Source: an uncultured Porphyromonadaceae bacterium (GTDB taxonomy: Bacteria; Bacteroidota; Bacteroidia; Bacteroidales; Muribaculaceae). From it: a stretch of DNA of 64,000 nt. The stretch is from contig CABUVO010000011.1 of assembly GCA_902495075.1 (NCBI GenBank), positions 1-64,000 of the forward strand, written 5' to 3'. Made by a program: the position numbers and the translations under genes. Positions 8,330 to 16,679 of this stretch are shown piece after piece. The stretch's first letter is position 1. Each line of letters begins with the position of its first letter. The notes under the pieces were generated by a model. It ran no database searches and had not been told where the DNA came from. It was given only the letters and a program-made list of their open reading frames with translations.

Positions 8330-9106
8330 ATGGACGATAAGAAATATATTAGCAAGGAAGAGACAAAGATTCCCATTGATGACCCGTCCGGAAAATGGTC
8401 AGACCTCACTCTGCTCCCGGAATGGGGCGAAAAGTATTATGATGTCTATACTGTCCGCAAACACGGCAAATGGGTGATGCTTAAGGCTCTGAAAAAAGAG
8501 TATGCCGACAGCCCCGAATACCGTAAAATGCTTGAAAACGAGTTTGACACCAGATATAATCTCGCCCACCCGAACATTGTGATGGTAAACGATCTCGAAG
8601 ATGTGCCCGGCGTCGGGTTGGCTATAATCACCGATGATGTCTACGGATATTCACTCCGCAGACTCATCGATGAGAAACGCCTCACGCCCAAGATCGTGCA
8701 TCGTCTGGAAACACAGCTTCTCGATGCGATGGAATATATCCAGGAAAACCACATCGCACATAGCCCCATCACCCCGGAAACGATCATTTTCACGGAATAT
8801 AATGAGAACCTGAAGCTAATCAATGTAGGCTATGCCCAAAAATCGAGCATAACACCGCTTGATTCCTCCGAAGATATACGCAGTTACGGCAAAGTGCTCA
8901 ATGAGGTGCTCGACCATCTTCCCACATCTCTGCCGCGACTAAGACGCATTGCCAACAAATGCAATTGCGAGAGCCCCGCCTATCATTCCATCACGGATTT
9001 GCAGCTTGCCGTAGAGAAACGGAACTCAGGGCAGTTATTCACAATCATCTGTATCTTCATTCTTCTTATGGCAGCCTTGCTGATATGGCTGACAGTCAAA
9101 AACTAA
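8330..9106 (+). CDS. Membrane-anchored protein kinase-like protein, probable pseudokinase
   Basis: The 258 residues read as a small Hanks-type kinase fold. A beta3-like WVMLKALK has Lys52, a helix-C glutamate (Glu71) precedes the typical HPNIV stretch (80-84), and a C-lobe helix (LLDAMEYIQENHIAHS) leads into the catalytic loop. The catalytic residues are lost: HRDLKPxN reads HSPITPET (144-151) and DFG reads NVG (165-167), so both the catalytic Asp and the metal-binding Asn and Asp are missing. A single transmembrane helix (about 236-255) ends the protein four residues before the stop, making it tail-anchored with the fold in the cytosol. It lies between serS and a GNAT gene in a tight operon. 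A binding or scaffold role is inferred; activity seems unlikely. Confidence 0.75.
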   Translation: MDDKKYISKEETKIPIDDPSGKWSDLTLLPEWGEKYYDVYTVRKHGKWVMLKALKKEYADSPEYRKMLENEFDTRYNLAHPNIVMVNDLEDVPGVGLAIITDDVYGYSLRRLIDEKRLTPKIVHRLETQLLDAMEYIQENHIAHSPITPETIIFTEYNENLKLINVGYAQKSSITPLDSSEDIRSYGKVLNEVLDHLPTSLPRLRRIANKCNCESPAYHSITDLQLAVEKRNSGQLFTIICIFILLMAALLIWLTVKN

Positions 9107-9116
9107 TTAACTTATT

Positions 9117-10244
9117 ATGGTCCAGATCAAACAGATTGAGCCGACAAAGGCAAACCTTAAGAAATTCACCCAGTTTCAGATTGACCTTTACGACGGCAAT
9201 CCTTACTATGTGCCGCCATTGATATCTGACGATGTCGACACTCTCCTGCCCGAAGCCAATCCGGCTTTCGATTTTTGCGAAGCTGCATATTTCATGGCTT
9301 ATCGTGACAACAAACCTGTGGGACGCATCGCCGCCATCATCAACAGGCAGGTCAATGAAAAATCAAATTCAAAAGATGCACGCTTCGGATTCATTGATTT
9401 CATCGACGACCCGGAGGTATCTTCCGCATTGCTTAAGGCTGCCGAAGACTGGAGCCGCAAAAAGGGAATGACCAAAATCATCGGTCCCCTCGGATTCACA
9501 GACCTCGACCACGAGGGAATGCTGATAGCCGGGTTTGACGAGCTTTCCACAATGGCAACCATATACAATTATCCATATTATCCGGACCATATGGAGAGAC
9601 ATGGCTATAAAAAGGAATCCGACTGGCTTGAATTCCTCATGGAGGTTCCGGATGCCATTCCGGAAAAATACAACCGCATTGCGGAGATTGTAAAAAAGAA
9701 ATTCGGTCTAAGAGTATTAAAATACACCAACAGAAAACGCATCAAGATGGAATACGGGCACGCTCTTTTCCACCTCATCAACGATGCATACAAAGACTTA
9801 TATCAGTATTCCATGCTCACAGAGAGACAGATAGACCATTACATCAACATCTATCTAAATCTTCTCGACCTTGATCTCGTAACCCTAATTGTTGATAGCA
9901 ACGGCAAACTTGTGGGCGTTGGAATATCCATGCAGTCAATGAGCAAAGCGTTACAGAAATCCAAGGGGAAGTTCTTCCCGTTAGGATGGTATCATCTTCT
10001 AAAAGGACTGAAGGGGAAAAACGATCGTGTCGACCTTCTTCTCGTGGCTGTGCATCCCGAATATCAGAACAAGGGTGTGAACGCACTCCTTTTCCAGGAT
10101 CTTATTCCTTATTATATAAAGAACGGCTATAAATACGCAGAATCCAATCCTGAGATGGAAACAAATGCAAAAGTGCAGAGCCAGTGGGAATATTTTAATA
10201 CCCGCCAGCACCGTCGTCGCCGTTCATACGCAAAAAAGCTGTGA
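9117..10244 (+). CDS. GNAT-superfamily N-acetyltransferase-like protein
   Basis: This 375-residue protein is of a Bacteroidetes-type family annotated as GNAT acetyltransferase. An N-terminal region (about 1-60) contains QFQIDLYDGNPYYVPPL, typical of this family. The C-terminal part has LLLVAVHPEYQNKGVNALLFQDLIP, which fits the GNAT motif A acetyl-CoA pyrophosphate loop (usually Q/RxxGxG/A, here QNKGVN), followed by YAESNPEMETNAKVQSQWE. The substrate is not predictable. It is 10 bases after the pseudokinase gene and 5 bases before menG, so it is co-transcribed with menaquinone and translation genes. Confidence 0.8.
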   Translation: MVQIKQIEPTKANLKKFTQFQIDLYDGNPYYVPPLISDDVDTLLPEANPAFDFCEAAYFMAYRDNKPVGRIAAIINRQVNEKSNSKDARFGFIDFIDDPEVSSALLKAAEDWSRKKGMTKIIGPLGFTDLDHEGMLIAGFDELSTMATIYNYPYYPDHMERHGYKKESDWLEFLMEVPDAIPEKYNRIAEIVKKKFGLRVLKYTNRKRIKMEYGHALFHLINDAYKDLYQYSMLTERQIDHYINIYLNLLDLDLVTLIVDSNGKLVGVGISMQSMSKALQKSKGKFFPLGWYHLLKGLKGKNDRVDLLLVAVHPEYQNKGVNALLFQDLIPYYIKNGYKYAESNPEMETNAKVQSQWEYFNTRQHRRRRSYAKKL

Positions 10245-10249
10245 TATAG

Positions 10250-11005
10250 ATGAAAAGCGGAGCGGAACTGATAAACCCTTATTCAGGAGATGGAGACAAA
10301 GGGGAGCAGGTGGAACAGATGTTTGACTCCATCGCCCCGGCATATGATTTCATGAACACGGCGATGACGTTCGGGCTCCACAAATGGTGGAAGACACGCG
10401 CTCTCAATGCCGCCACTAAAGCCTTGTCATCTCCCGATATAAAGAATATTCTCGATATCGCCACAGGCACAGGTGATGTGGCTCTCGACCTGCACCGCCG
10501 CTTCCCGAAAGCACATATCACCGGGATTGACCTCTCTGCCGGAATGCTTGGGGTTGCGCGTGAGAAACTCAATAAAATGACTGATACTGCAAAACGCAGC
10601 ATCTCTTTTATTCAGGGAGATTCACTCGCCCTTTCCCTACCAGACAATTCGCAGGATCTTATCACGGTAGCATATGGAGTGCGCAATTTCGAACATCTCC
10701 ACAAAGGATACGAAGAGATGTATCGCGTGCTTCGTCCGGGAGGCGTCCTCTGCGTTATTGAATTGTCATGTCCCTCCTCTACGCTTCTCCTCTCTCTGTA
10801 TAAAGTCTATTCTCGTAAACTTATTCCTCTCGTTGGCAGAATGGTGTCGGGCGATTCCCGTGCATATTCGTATCTGCCGGAGAGTATTGCCGCAGCTCCA
10901 CAGCGCGATGCAATGACTGCGATAATGAAAGACTGCGGTTTTTCCGATACCCGATGGCACTCCCTGACATTCGGTGTCGTCACATATTATATAGCACACA
11001 AATGA
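10250..11005 (+). CDS. menG: Demethylmenaquinone methyltransferase (UbiE/MenG)
   Basis: MenG catalyses the last menaquinone step, SAM-dependent C-methylation of demethylmenaquinone at the cytoplasmic membrane. The 251-residue class I methyltransferase shows the UbiE signature FDSIAPAYDFMNTAMTFGLHKWWK near the N-terminus (split here: residues 24-36 and after), the SAM loop ILDIATGTGDVALDL, the acidic GIDLSAGML, the AYGVRNFEH block and YRVLRPGGVLCVIEL. Bacteroidales make menaquinone and not ubiquinone, so MenG is preferred over UbiE. The stop overlaps the next start as ATGA. Confidence 0.94.
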   Translation: MKSGAELINPYSGDGDKGEQVEQMFDSIAPAYDFMNTAMTFGLHKWWKTRALNAATKALSSPDIKNILDIATGTGDVALDLHRRFPKAHITGIDLSAGMLGVAREKLNKMTDTAKRSISFIQGDSLALSLPDNSQDLITVAYGVRNFEHLHKGYEEMYRVLRPGGVLCVIELSCPSSTLLLSLYKVYSRKLIPLVGRMVSGDSRAYSYLPESIAAAPQRDAMTAIMKDCGFSDTRWHSLTFGVVTYYIAHK

Positions 11006-12240
11006 CCCGTAAGGATTTTGAAATAATGGCTCCGGTAGGGAGCCGGGAGTCTTTGGCAGCGGCACTTGCCGCCGGCGCGGATGCCGTGTATTTCGGCATC
11101 GAAGGGCTCAACATGCGTTCGCGTTCAAGCGCGAACTTCACCGCCGACGATATGGCTGAAATCGCAGCCATATGCACAGAAAGAGGCGTAAAAACCTATC
11201 TCACCGTAAACACCGTCATCTACGATTCCGACATGGAGACAATGCGCATGATCATCTCACGCGCAAAGGAGGCGGGGATTTCGGCAATCATCGCTTCCGA
11301 TATGGCTGCAATCCTTTATGCCCGCGAGATCGGGCAGGAGGTGCACATCTCCACCCAGGTAAATGTCAGCAACACTGAGGCAGTGCGTTACTATTCTCAG
11401 TTTGCCGATGTTATGGTGCTCGCCCGCGAATTGAACATGGAGCAGGTAGCGGAAATTCACCGCGCCATTGTGGCGGAAAACATATGCGGACCCAACGGAA
11501 AACCGATTCGCCTCGAAATGTTCTGTCATGGAGCCTTATGCATGGCGGTGAGCGGCAAATGCTACATGAGTCTGCATGAGATGAATTCAAGTGCAAACCG
11601 AGGTGCCTGCAACCAGATATGCCGCCGGGCATATACCGTGCGCGATAAGGAAACCGGTGATGAGCTCGAAATCGACAATCAGTATATAATGAGCCCCAAA
11701 GACCTCAAGACCATTCATTTCCTGAACAAGATGGTGGACGCGGGTGTGAGGGTCTTCAAGATCGAGGGACGCGCGAGAGGTCCCGAATACGTAGCTGAAG
11801 CTGTCGGATGTTATTCCGAAGCGTTGCAGGCGATTGTTGACGGAACCTATTCTGAAGAAAAGGTTGCCCAATGGGATGCCCGGCTGGTGAAGATATTCAA
11901 CCGTGGATATTGGAATGGCTACTACATGGGGGAACGTCTCGGTGAATGGAGCGCGAAATATGGCTCGAGCGCTACCCGAGTGAAAAGCTACGCAGGCAAG
12001 GCAATGAGATACTTCTCCAAGATAGGAATCGGTGAATTCCTTATGGAAGCCGGTGAGATAAAGGTGGGCGATGAGGTAGTGATTACCGGTCCGACAACCG
12101 GAGCGTTAATATTCACCGTAAAGGAATTGAGATTCGACCTCAGACCCGTGGAGAGTGTAAACAAAGGACAGCTTTTCTCGATGCCCGTGCCCGAGAAAGT
12201 TCGTCCGTCAGATAAATTATACCTTTGGAAAACAAAATAG
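11002..12240 (+). CDS. U32 family protein, TrhP/RlhA-type RNA hydroxylase
   Basis: Members of the U32 family, long called peptidases, are now known as prephenate-dependent RNA hydroxylases: TrhP acts on tRNA U34 and RlhA on 23S rRNA C2501 in E. coli. The 412 residues show the N-terminal EIMAPVGSRESLAAALAAGADAVYFG block, STQVNVSN, and the cysteine cluster FCHGALCMAVSGKC with GACNQICRR that is thought to hold an Fe-S cluster, then KIEGRARGPEYVAEA (each quoted in part). Length and the CHGALC...CxxxC pattern favour TrhP. I start at ATG 11002 because it overlaps the menG stop; an upstream in-frame ATG at 10954 would lie inside menG. Confidence 0.88.
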   Translation: MTRKDFEIMAPVGSRESLAAALAAGADAVYFGIEGLNMRSRSSANFTADDMAEIAAICTERGVKTYLTVNTVIYDSDMETMRMIISRAKEAGISAIIASDMAAILYAREIGQEVHISTQVNVSNTEAVRYYSQFADVMVLARELNMEQVAEIHRAIVAENICGPNGKPIRLEMFCHGALCMAVSGKCYMSLHEMNSSANRGACNQICRRAYTVRDKETGDELEIDNQYIMSPKDLKTIHFLNKMVDAGVRVFKIEGRARGPEYVAEAVGCYSEALQAIVDGTYSEEKVAQWDARLVKIFNRGYWNGYYMGERLGEWSAKYGSSATRVKSYAGKAMRYFSKIGIGEFLMEAGEIKVGDEVVITGPTTGALIFTVKELRFDLRPVESVNKGQLFSMPVPEKVRPSDKLYLWKTK

Positions 12241-12267
12241 CGGCTAAGATAGACCCGAATATAAATA

Positions 12268-12975
12268 ATGGCTAAGATAGGAGATACAGTCCGCTTCCTC
12301 AACACTACAGGGGGCGGCAAGATAACAAAGATTGATGGAAAAATAGCATACGTGGAAGAGGATGGTTTCGAAACTCCGGTGCTCCTAAATGAAATTGTGG
12401 TTGTGCTCCCGGCTGGTCACGAACCGGACACAAAGGGAGCACGCATGATGTTCGACCAGAAAGCTTTCGACGAAGGGAAGAAAAGCGTGCGCGAAATGCC
12501 CTCTCCCAAGGCGGCTCCCACGCCCGAACCTGAACCGGAACTGCCCGTTGAGGAAACCGAATATGGAGAAGATCTGACCGTGGCGTTGCTCTTCGAACCG
12601 GAGAATGTCAAGGCTTTATCTACCTCCCGCATCAACACAGCCCTTGTCAACGACTCTAATTATTATCTCTATTTCACTATCCTCATACGTGACAACGAGG
12701 CAAAGGCATGGAAATCCCTCTTCACGGGAGAAGTAGCTCCCAACGAGATGATAGACCTCGCGACTTTCAGCCAGCAGAACATCTCCGATGTTGAGCGCAT
12801 TGTGTTCCAGGCGATGGCATATAAGAAAGGGAAATCCTTCCAGGTGAAATATCCCATCAGTGTTTCCAAGAAAATTGATCTCACAAAATTCTTCAAGGCT
12901 CACTGCTTCCGTCCTGGCGTCTACCTCGACACCCCCTGCATCGAAGTTCCCCTCTACTCAGAACGCCGACACTAA
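12268..12975 (+). CDS. DUF2027-domain protein lacking the Smr domain
   Basis: The 235-residue protein starts with a small beta-barrel-like segment (KIGDTVRFLNTTGGGKIT, IDGKIAYVEEDGFETPVL) found at the front of Bacteroidetes DUF2027/Smr proteins. A Pro/Glu-rich linker (about 75-100) follows, and then the DUF2027 beta-sandwich (about 103-228) with NYYLYFTILIR and KYPISVSKKIDLTKFF. Family members I recall continue for about 100 more residues with an Smr nuclease-like domain. Here the gene stops right after CIEVPLYSERRH, and no Smr sequence follows before the next gene 25 bases on. It is probably a lineage-specific short form. Function is unknown. Confidence 0.8.
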   Translation: MAKIGDTVRFLNTTGGGKITKIDGKIAYVEEDGFETPVLLNEIVVVLPAGHEPDTKGARMMFDQKAFDEGKKSVREMPSPKAAPTPEPEPELPVEETEYGEDLTVALLFEPENVKALSTSRINTALVNDSNYYLYFTILIRDNEAKAWKSLFTGEVAPNEMIDLATFSQQNISDVERIVFQAMAYKKGKSFQVKYPISVSKKIDLTKFFKAHCFRPGVYLDTPCIEVPLYSERRH

Positions 12976-13001
12976 TATTAACCATTAATTATTAACCATT
13001 A
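12976..13001 (+). repeat. 14-bp tandem duplication at a gene junction
   Basis: TATTAACCATTA occurs at 12976-12987 and again at 12990-13001, giving a 14-bp period. The second copy touches the ATG of the DUF695 gene, and the block fills nearly the whole gap after the DUF2027 stop. Similar duplications occur at other junctions in this window. Confidence 0.8.
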
Positions 13002-13444
13002 TGACGGAGCGTTGGTGGTCAGCGCCTACAGAAGCGGAAAACGGGCGCACAATAATAGTTACGGGCCGTGATTATATGGATGAGATTATCGCCAAAGGTA
13101 AATTCATCTATCGCGTCACGGTCTCGTGGGAATACAATTCCCTCTCCTCCGGAATGCCGGAAGATGAGGATGCCAGACTGATGGAGGAAGCTACAGACTC
13201 CCTGATGCAGGAATTCAAGAAAGACAAGGTGGCATATCTCACCGGCATCTACACCGGCGACGGTCGTCGCGACTGGGTATTTTACACTCAAAACCTCAAC
13301 ATCTTCGGTCGCGTCTTCAACCGCGCACTTGCTTCCCTCCCCCAGATGCCTCTGCTCATCGAGGCAGAGTCCGACCCCGACTGGTCAGAATATCGCGAAA
13401 TGCGCGATATCTCCTACATCGCCCCCGACGACGAAGAAAAATAG
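13001..13444 (+). CDS. DUF695 domain protein
   Basis: The 147-residue soluble protein has no signal or membrane segment. It opens with ERWWSAPTEAENGRTIIVTGR and contains KVAYLTGIYTGDGRRDWVFYTQNLNIFGRVFN and EAESDPDWSEY (quoted in parts), which match the DUF695 pattern of a Trp-Val-Phe-Tyr-Thr strand and an acidic DPxWxEY end. The family has no established function. It is 25 bases downstream of the DUF2027 gene. A 14-bp sequence is tandemly duplicated in that gap and runs into its start codon. Confidence 0.75.
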   Translation: MTERWWSAPTEAENGRTIIVTGRDYMDEIIAKGKFIYRVTVSWEYNSLSSGMPEDEDARLMEEATDSLMQEFKKDKVAYLTGIYTGDGRRDWVFYTQNLNIFGRVFNRALASLPQMPLLIEAESDPDWSEYREMRDISYIAPDDEEK

Positions 13445-13532
13445 CACTCCTCCTCTCCATCTCTACCCCCATCTCTCCCCATTCCGCCCCATCCAGCCCC
13501 ATATATACACCAACTAAATAAATTCTTATAAA

Positions 13533-16088
13533 ATGCTTAAAATCTACTTACTCACCGCAATAGCGGTCCTGACCGGCATTTTCGGTCTTGATGCGCAGGT
13601 TGTCACTTCCTCTCCTGCCATTTTGCAGGAAAACTCACAGAATGTGACCATCTTCTTCCACGCTGACAAAGGCAACAAGGGGATGATGAATCTTGCTGCT
13701 ACAACCGATGTCTATGCCCACACCGGTGTAGACGTTATCAACGCCAATGGTGGCACCTCCTCTTGGAAATATGCTCCTGACTGGAACACCAACCTTCCAA
13801 AATACAAAATGGAGTATATCTCGCCCAATGTATGGAAACTTGATATCGGCAATATCCGCACATTCTACGGAGTTGCAGACAACGAGACAGTGACTCGTCT
13901 TTGCTTTGTATTCCGCACAGGCGACCGCAAGAAAGAGGGAAAAGATGAGGGCAACAAAGACATTTTCATTAATCTTGAGGGATGGAGCGAACCGTCAGCT
14001 CCCTCTGCACTCACTGAATTACCGCCACTTGGCGCAACCCGCAATGCCGATGGTTCCGTCACCTTCTGCATGGCAGCCCCCCAGAAGCAGAATGCCATCC
14101 TGTTCGGATCATGGAATGGCTTCAGCTATGACCCCGCACAAGTCATGGACTACATGGATGCCGATTACGAGGGAAACAAATACCGTCACTTTGTAATCAA
14201 TGTGCCTGAATCCAAAATAAAACGTGGAGAGACCTACACATATTATTACATGATCGACGGGATAGCCGTATGCGATCCCTATGCGCGACTTGTGCTTGAC
14301 CCTTGGAATGATCAGTATATACCTGCGGGTGTATTCCCCGATATGCCGAAATATCCCGCCGATAAGGTTCAAAACCTCTCACTTGCGGTATTCTCCGACA
14401 ATCTCGCGGATTATACATGGAAAACCGCCAATTTCACTGCCCCTGGGAAAGACGACCTTGTAATATACGAACTGCTGCTTCGTGATTTCACCGGCACAGA
14501 GGGGAAAGCCGGCGCAGAGGGTACAATCCGTGGAGCGATGGCGAAGATACCGTATCTTAAATCATTAGGGATAAATGCTGTGGAGCTGCTGCCAATCATG
14601 GAATTCAGTGGCAACAACTCATGGGGTTACAATCCGAATTTCTATTTTGCCCCCGACAAAGCCTACGGCTCCCCTAAAGATTATAAGGAATTCATTGACC
14701 TGTGTCATGCTGAAGGGATTGCTGTTATTCTTGACATCGTATTCAACCAGGCTGACGGTCTTCATCCCTGGTATCAGCTATACACCCCTGCCGAGAACCC
14801 ATTCTTCAATCTTGAATGCCCACATGCTTACAATGCCTTCAATGACTGGAACCAGGACTATCCTCTCGTAGACCGCCAATGGAAGGATGCATTGCAGTAT
14901 TGGCTCAAAGAATACAAGGTAGACGGTTTCCGCTTCGACCTTGTTAAGGGATTAGGCAACAACTCTTCATATTCAAATAATTCTGAAGCCGTCACAAACG
15001 CATATAACGCTTCGCGCGTTGCAAGAATGAAAAAACTTCATGGGTATATAAAAGAAATCAATCCCCTCGCCTATCATATCAATGAAGATCTCGCGACCCC
15101 GAAGGAAGAAAACGAAATGGCTGCCGACGGAGAGATGAACTGGGCAAACGTCAACTATTCCGCATGTCAATTTGCCATGGGTTACAAGGATGATTCCAAT
15201 CTAAATCGTTTTTGGGCAGTTGACGACCAACGCACAGCAGGCTCAACCGTGTCATATCTCGAATCGCACGATGAGCAGCGCCTTGCATACAAACAGAATC
15301 GATGGGGAGCAGCAGGAATAAAAGGGAACGCCACTGCAAGTTGCCAGCGTCTCGGCGCAGCCGCAGCGCAGATGCTTCTTGTGCCCGGATCACATATGAT
15401 ATGGCAATTCTCTGAGTTTGGAGACGCCCAGAACACAAAAAAACTTGATGCGCAGGGGAATCCCACAATGGAAAACAACACCGATCCCAAACTGGTGAAC
15501 TGGTCGCTTCTCGATGAACCGAACCATAAGGCTCTCTTTGAATCATACCAGCAACTCATCGCACTTCGCCTTAACAACAAGGACCTTTTCCCATCCACAT
15601 CAGGCGTTGATTTCGCAATGAACTGCAATGTATCCAACTGGGCTAACGGTAGAACAATTATCGCCCGCACTGCCAACAAGGAACTTTATTGCGCCATTAA
15701 TCCCAACATCACAGGCTCAATGAATATTAGCATCCCATTCCGCACTCAAGACAACTCAGCTTACGAAATCTATTCGCAGAGCCACGACTGCAACGCATCT
15801 TTCGATGCTGTTGCCGGGACCATCACCGTGCCTGCCAATTGCTATGCGGTAATCTGTTCGAAGAATGTCAGCGATGTTGAAGAGCTACCTGCCGAAACAA
15901 CAGAAAATCTTTCTGTGATTATAGGAAAGGGATCTCTGAGCATCAACAACGCCACAGCCCCTGTCTTCGTTTATGACCTCGCCGGAAATAAAGTTGCATC
16001 AGGACATGGCGATTTCACAGTTTCCCTCCCGGCTGGAGTATATTTGGTGACAAACTCTGCTACAACCCGGAAGGTTTTGGTGAAATAA
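13533..16088 (+). CDS. Secreted GH13 alpha-amylase family glycoside hydrolase with C-terminal sorting-like tail
   Basis: This 851-residue protein hydrolyses alpha-glucans outside the cytoplasm. A signal peptide (about 1-21) precedes a beta-sandwich region, then an E-set/CBM48-like module (NADGSVTFCMAAPQKQNAIL onward, about 170-260), and a GH13 barrel (about 300-690). The catalytic triad is intact: nucleophile Asp469 in GFRFDLVKG, acid/base Glu518 in HINEDLA, and Asp580 in YLESHDEQR. Region I reads DIVFNQ (401-406), with Gln where His is usual. The C-terminal tail (VFVYDLAGNKVAS...GVYLVTN...KVLVK) is sorting-domain-like. It lies 88 bases after DUF695, behind a C-rich tract. It belongs to no Sus pair here, so it may feed general starch use. 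Confidence 0.88.
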   Translation: MLKIYLLTAIAVLTGIFGLDAQVVTSSPAILQENSQNVTIFFHADKGNKGMMNLAATTDVYAHTGVDVINANGGTSSWKYAPDWNTNLPKYKMEYISPNVWKLDIGNIRTFYGVADNETVTRLCFVFRTGDRKKEGKDEGNKDIFINLEGWSEPSAPSALTELPPLGATRNADGSVTFCMAAPQKQNAILFGSWNGFSYDPAQVMDYMDADYEGNKYRHFVINVPESKIKRGETYTYYYMIDGIAVCDPYARLVLDPWNDQYIPAGVFPDMPKYPADKVQNLSLAVFSDNLADYTWKTANFTAPGKDDLVIYELLLRDFTGTEGKAGAEGTIRGAMAKIPYLKSLGINAVELLPIMEFSGNNSWGYNPNFYFAPDKAYGSPKDYKEFIDLCHAEGIAVILDIVFNQADGLHPWYQLYTPAENPFFNLECPHAYNAFNDWNQDYPLVDRQWKDALQYWLKEYKVDGFRFDLVKGLGNNSSYSNNSEAVTNAYNASRVARMKKLHGYIKEINPLAYHINEDLATPKEENEMAADGEMNWANVNYSACQFAMGYKDDSNLNRFWAVDDQRTAGSTVSYLESHDEQRLAYKQNRWGAAGIKGNATASCQRLGAAAAQMLLVPGSHMIWQFSEFGDAQNTKKLDAQGNPTMENNTDPKLVNWSLLDEPNHKALFESYQQLIALRLNNKDLFPSTSGVDFAMNCNVSNWANGRTIIARTANKELYCAINPNITGSMNISIPFRTQDNSAYEIYSQSHDCNASFDAVAGTITVPANCYAVICSKNVSDVEELPAETTENLSVIIGKGSLSINNATAPVFVYDLAGNKVASGHGDFTVSLPAGVYLVTNSATTRKVLVK

Positions 16089-16248
16089 TTCAATATAATT
16101 ATTCATTTTCGGAAGTAAAATTTACATTTGTTCGATTTACAATTGTTAATTTATGGGTAATTTTAACTTAAAAATGTTAAAATTTGCAATTATCCATATT
16201 TTTTTTCAAAAAAATTGAAGTTTTTTACTCCGTGAAAAAAATTTATAT

Positions 16249-16256
16249 TAACTTTG
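16249..16256 (+). promoter_or_regulatory. -7 element of the small lipoprotein gene
   Basis: TAACTTTG (16249-16256) followed by CATC is identical in form to the tRNA-Val promoter. The -33 position (about 16225-16228) is T-rich without a clear TTTG. The region upstream (16089-16248) is extremely AT-rich, as in UP-element-containing strong promoters. Confidence 0.65.
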
Positions 16257-16308
16257 CATCGTTTTTGATAGCAAAGAATATTGTTTTATTATTTTAAATT
16301 TTAAAGAG

Positions 16309-16518
16309 ATGAAAAAATTAGTTTTCTCGCTTGCTGTTCTTTTCAGCGTAGCTATGGTTTCCTGCGGTGGCAACAAGGCTGCTGAGGCTACTGACACTGA
16401 CACAATGGTTGCTGTTGAAGAAACTGTTGTTGAGGCTGTTGATTCTAACGACACAACTGTAGCTGTTGAGGCTGCTGCTGAGGTTGCTGAGGCTCCCGCT
16501 GCTGACTCTGCAAAATAA
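16309..16518 (+). CDS. Very small acidic lipoprotein
   Basis: This 69-residue protein has a lipoprotein signal peptide ending in lipobox-like VSCGG, cleaved before Cys20. The mature part of about 50 residues is low-complexity, made nearly only of Ala, Glu, Val, Thr and Asp (ATDTDTM, VEETVVEAV, AAAEVAEAPAADSAK), with no Lys or Arg until the last residue. Codon use is strongly repetitive (GCT, GTT, GAG). It is monocistronic, with a strong-looking promoter and a good terminator, which suggests high expression, like the small structural lipoproteins of other Gram-negatives. A spacer or envelope-linking role is a guess. Confidence 0.8.
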   Translation: MKKLVFSLAVLFSVAMVSCGGNKAAEATDTDTMVAVEETVVEAVDSNDTTVAVEAAAEVAEAPAADSAK

Positions 16519-16553
16519 TTTTTGCTAACTACAGCAAGACGAAAGTCAAAGAT

Positions 16554-16592
16554 TAAACCGGTGGATCCTTCGGATTCGCCGGTTTCCTTTTT
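16554..16592 (+). terminator. Rho-independent terminator after the small lipoprotein gene
   Basis: AAACCGGTGGATCC (16555-16568) pairs with GGATTCGCCGGTTT (16572-16585) around a TTCG tetraloop that overlaps the stem base, followed by CCTTTTT. One internal wobble or mismatch is present. Confidence 0.85.
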
Positions 16593-16611
16593 ATCTCCGA
16601 TCCCTCTTCTT

Positions 16612-16643
16612 CTTGCTTATATCACCTCTTTTAGCTATCTTTG
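16612..16643 (+). promoter_or_regulatory. Promoter of the coiled-coil membrane protein gene
   Basis: CTTG (16612-16615) and TATCTTTG (16636-16643) have the 20-bp spacing of the Bacteroidota promoter. The -7 box covers the upstream in-frame ATG at 16641, so that codon cannot be in the transcript and the ATG at 16680 must be the start. Confidence 0.7.
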
Positions 16644-16679
16644 CGCATTATAACACAAATCAAGAATAGGAATTGCAAT

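Noticed and set aside
8330..9106. Active Ser/Thr protein kinase
   Set aside because: HRD and DFG residues are all replaced, so catalysis is improbable.
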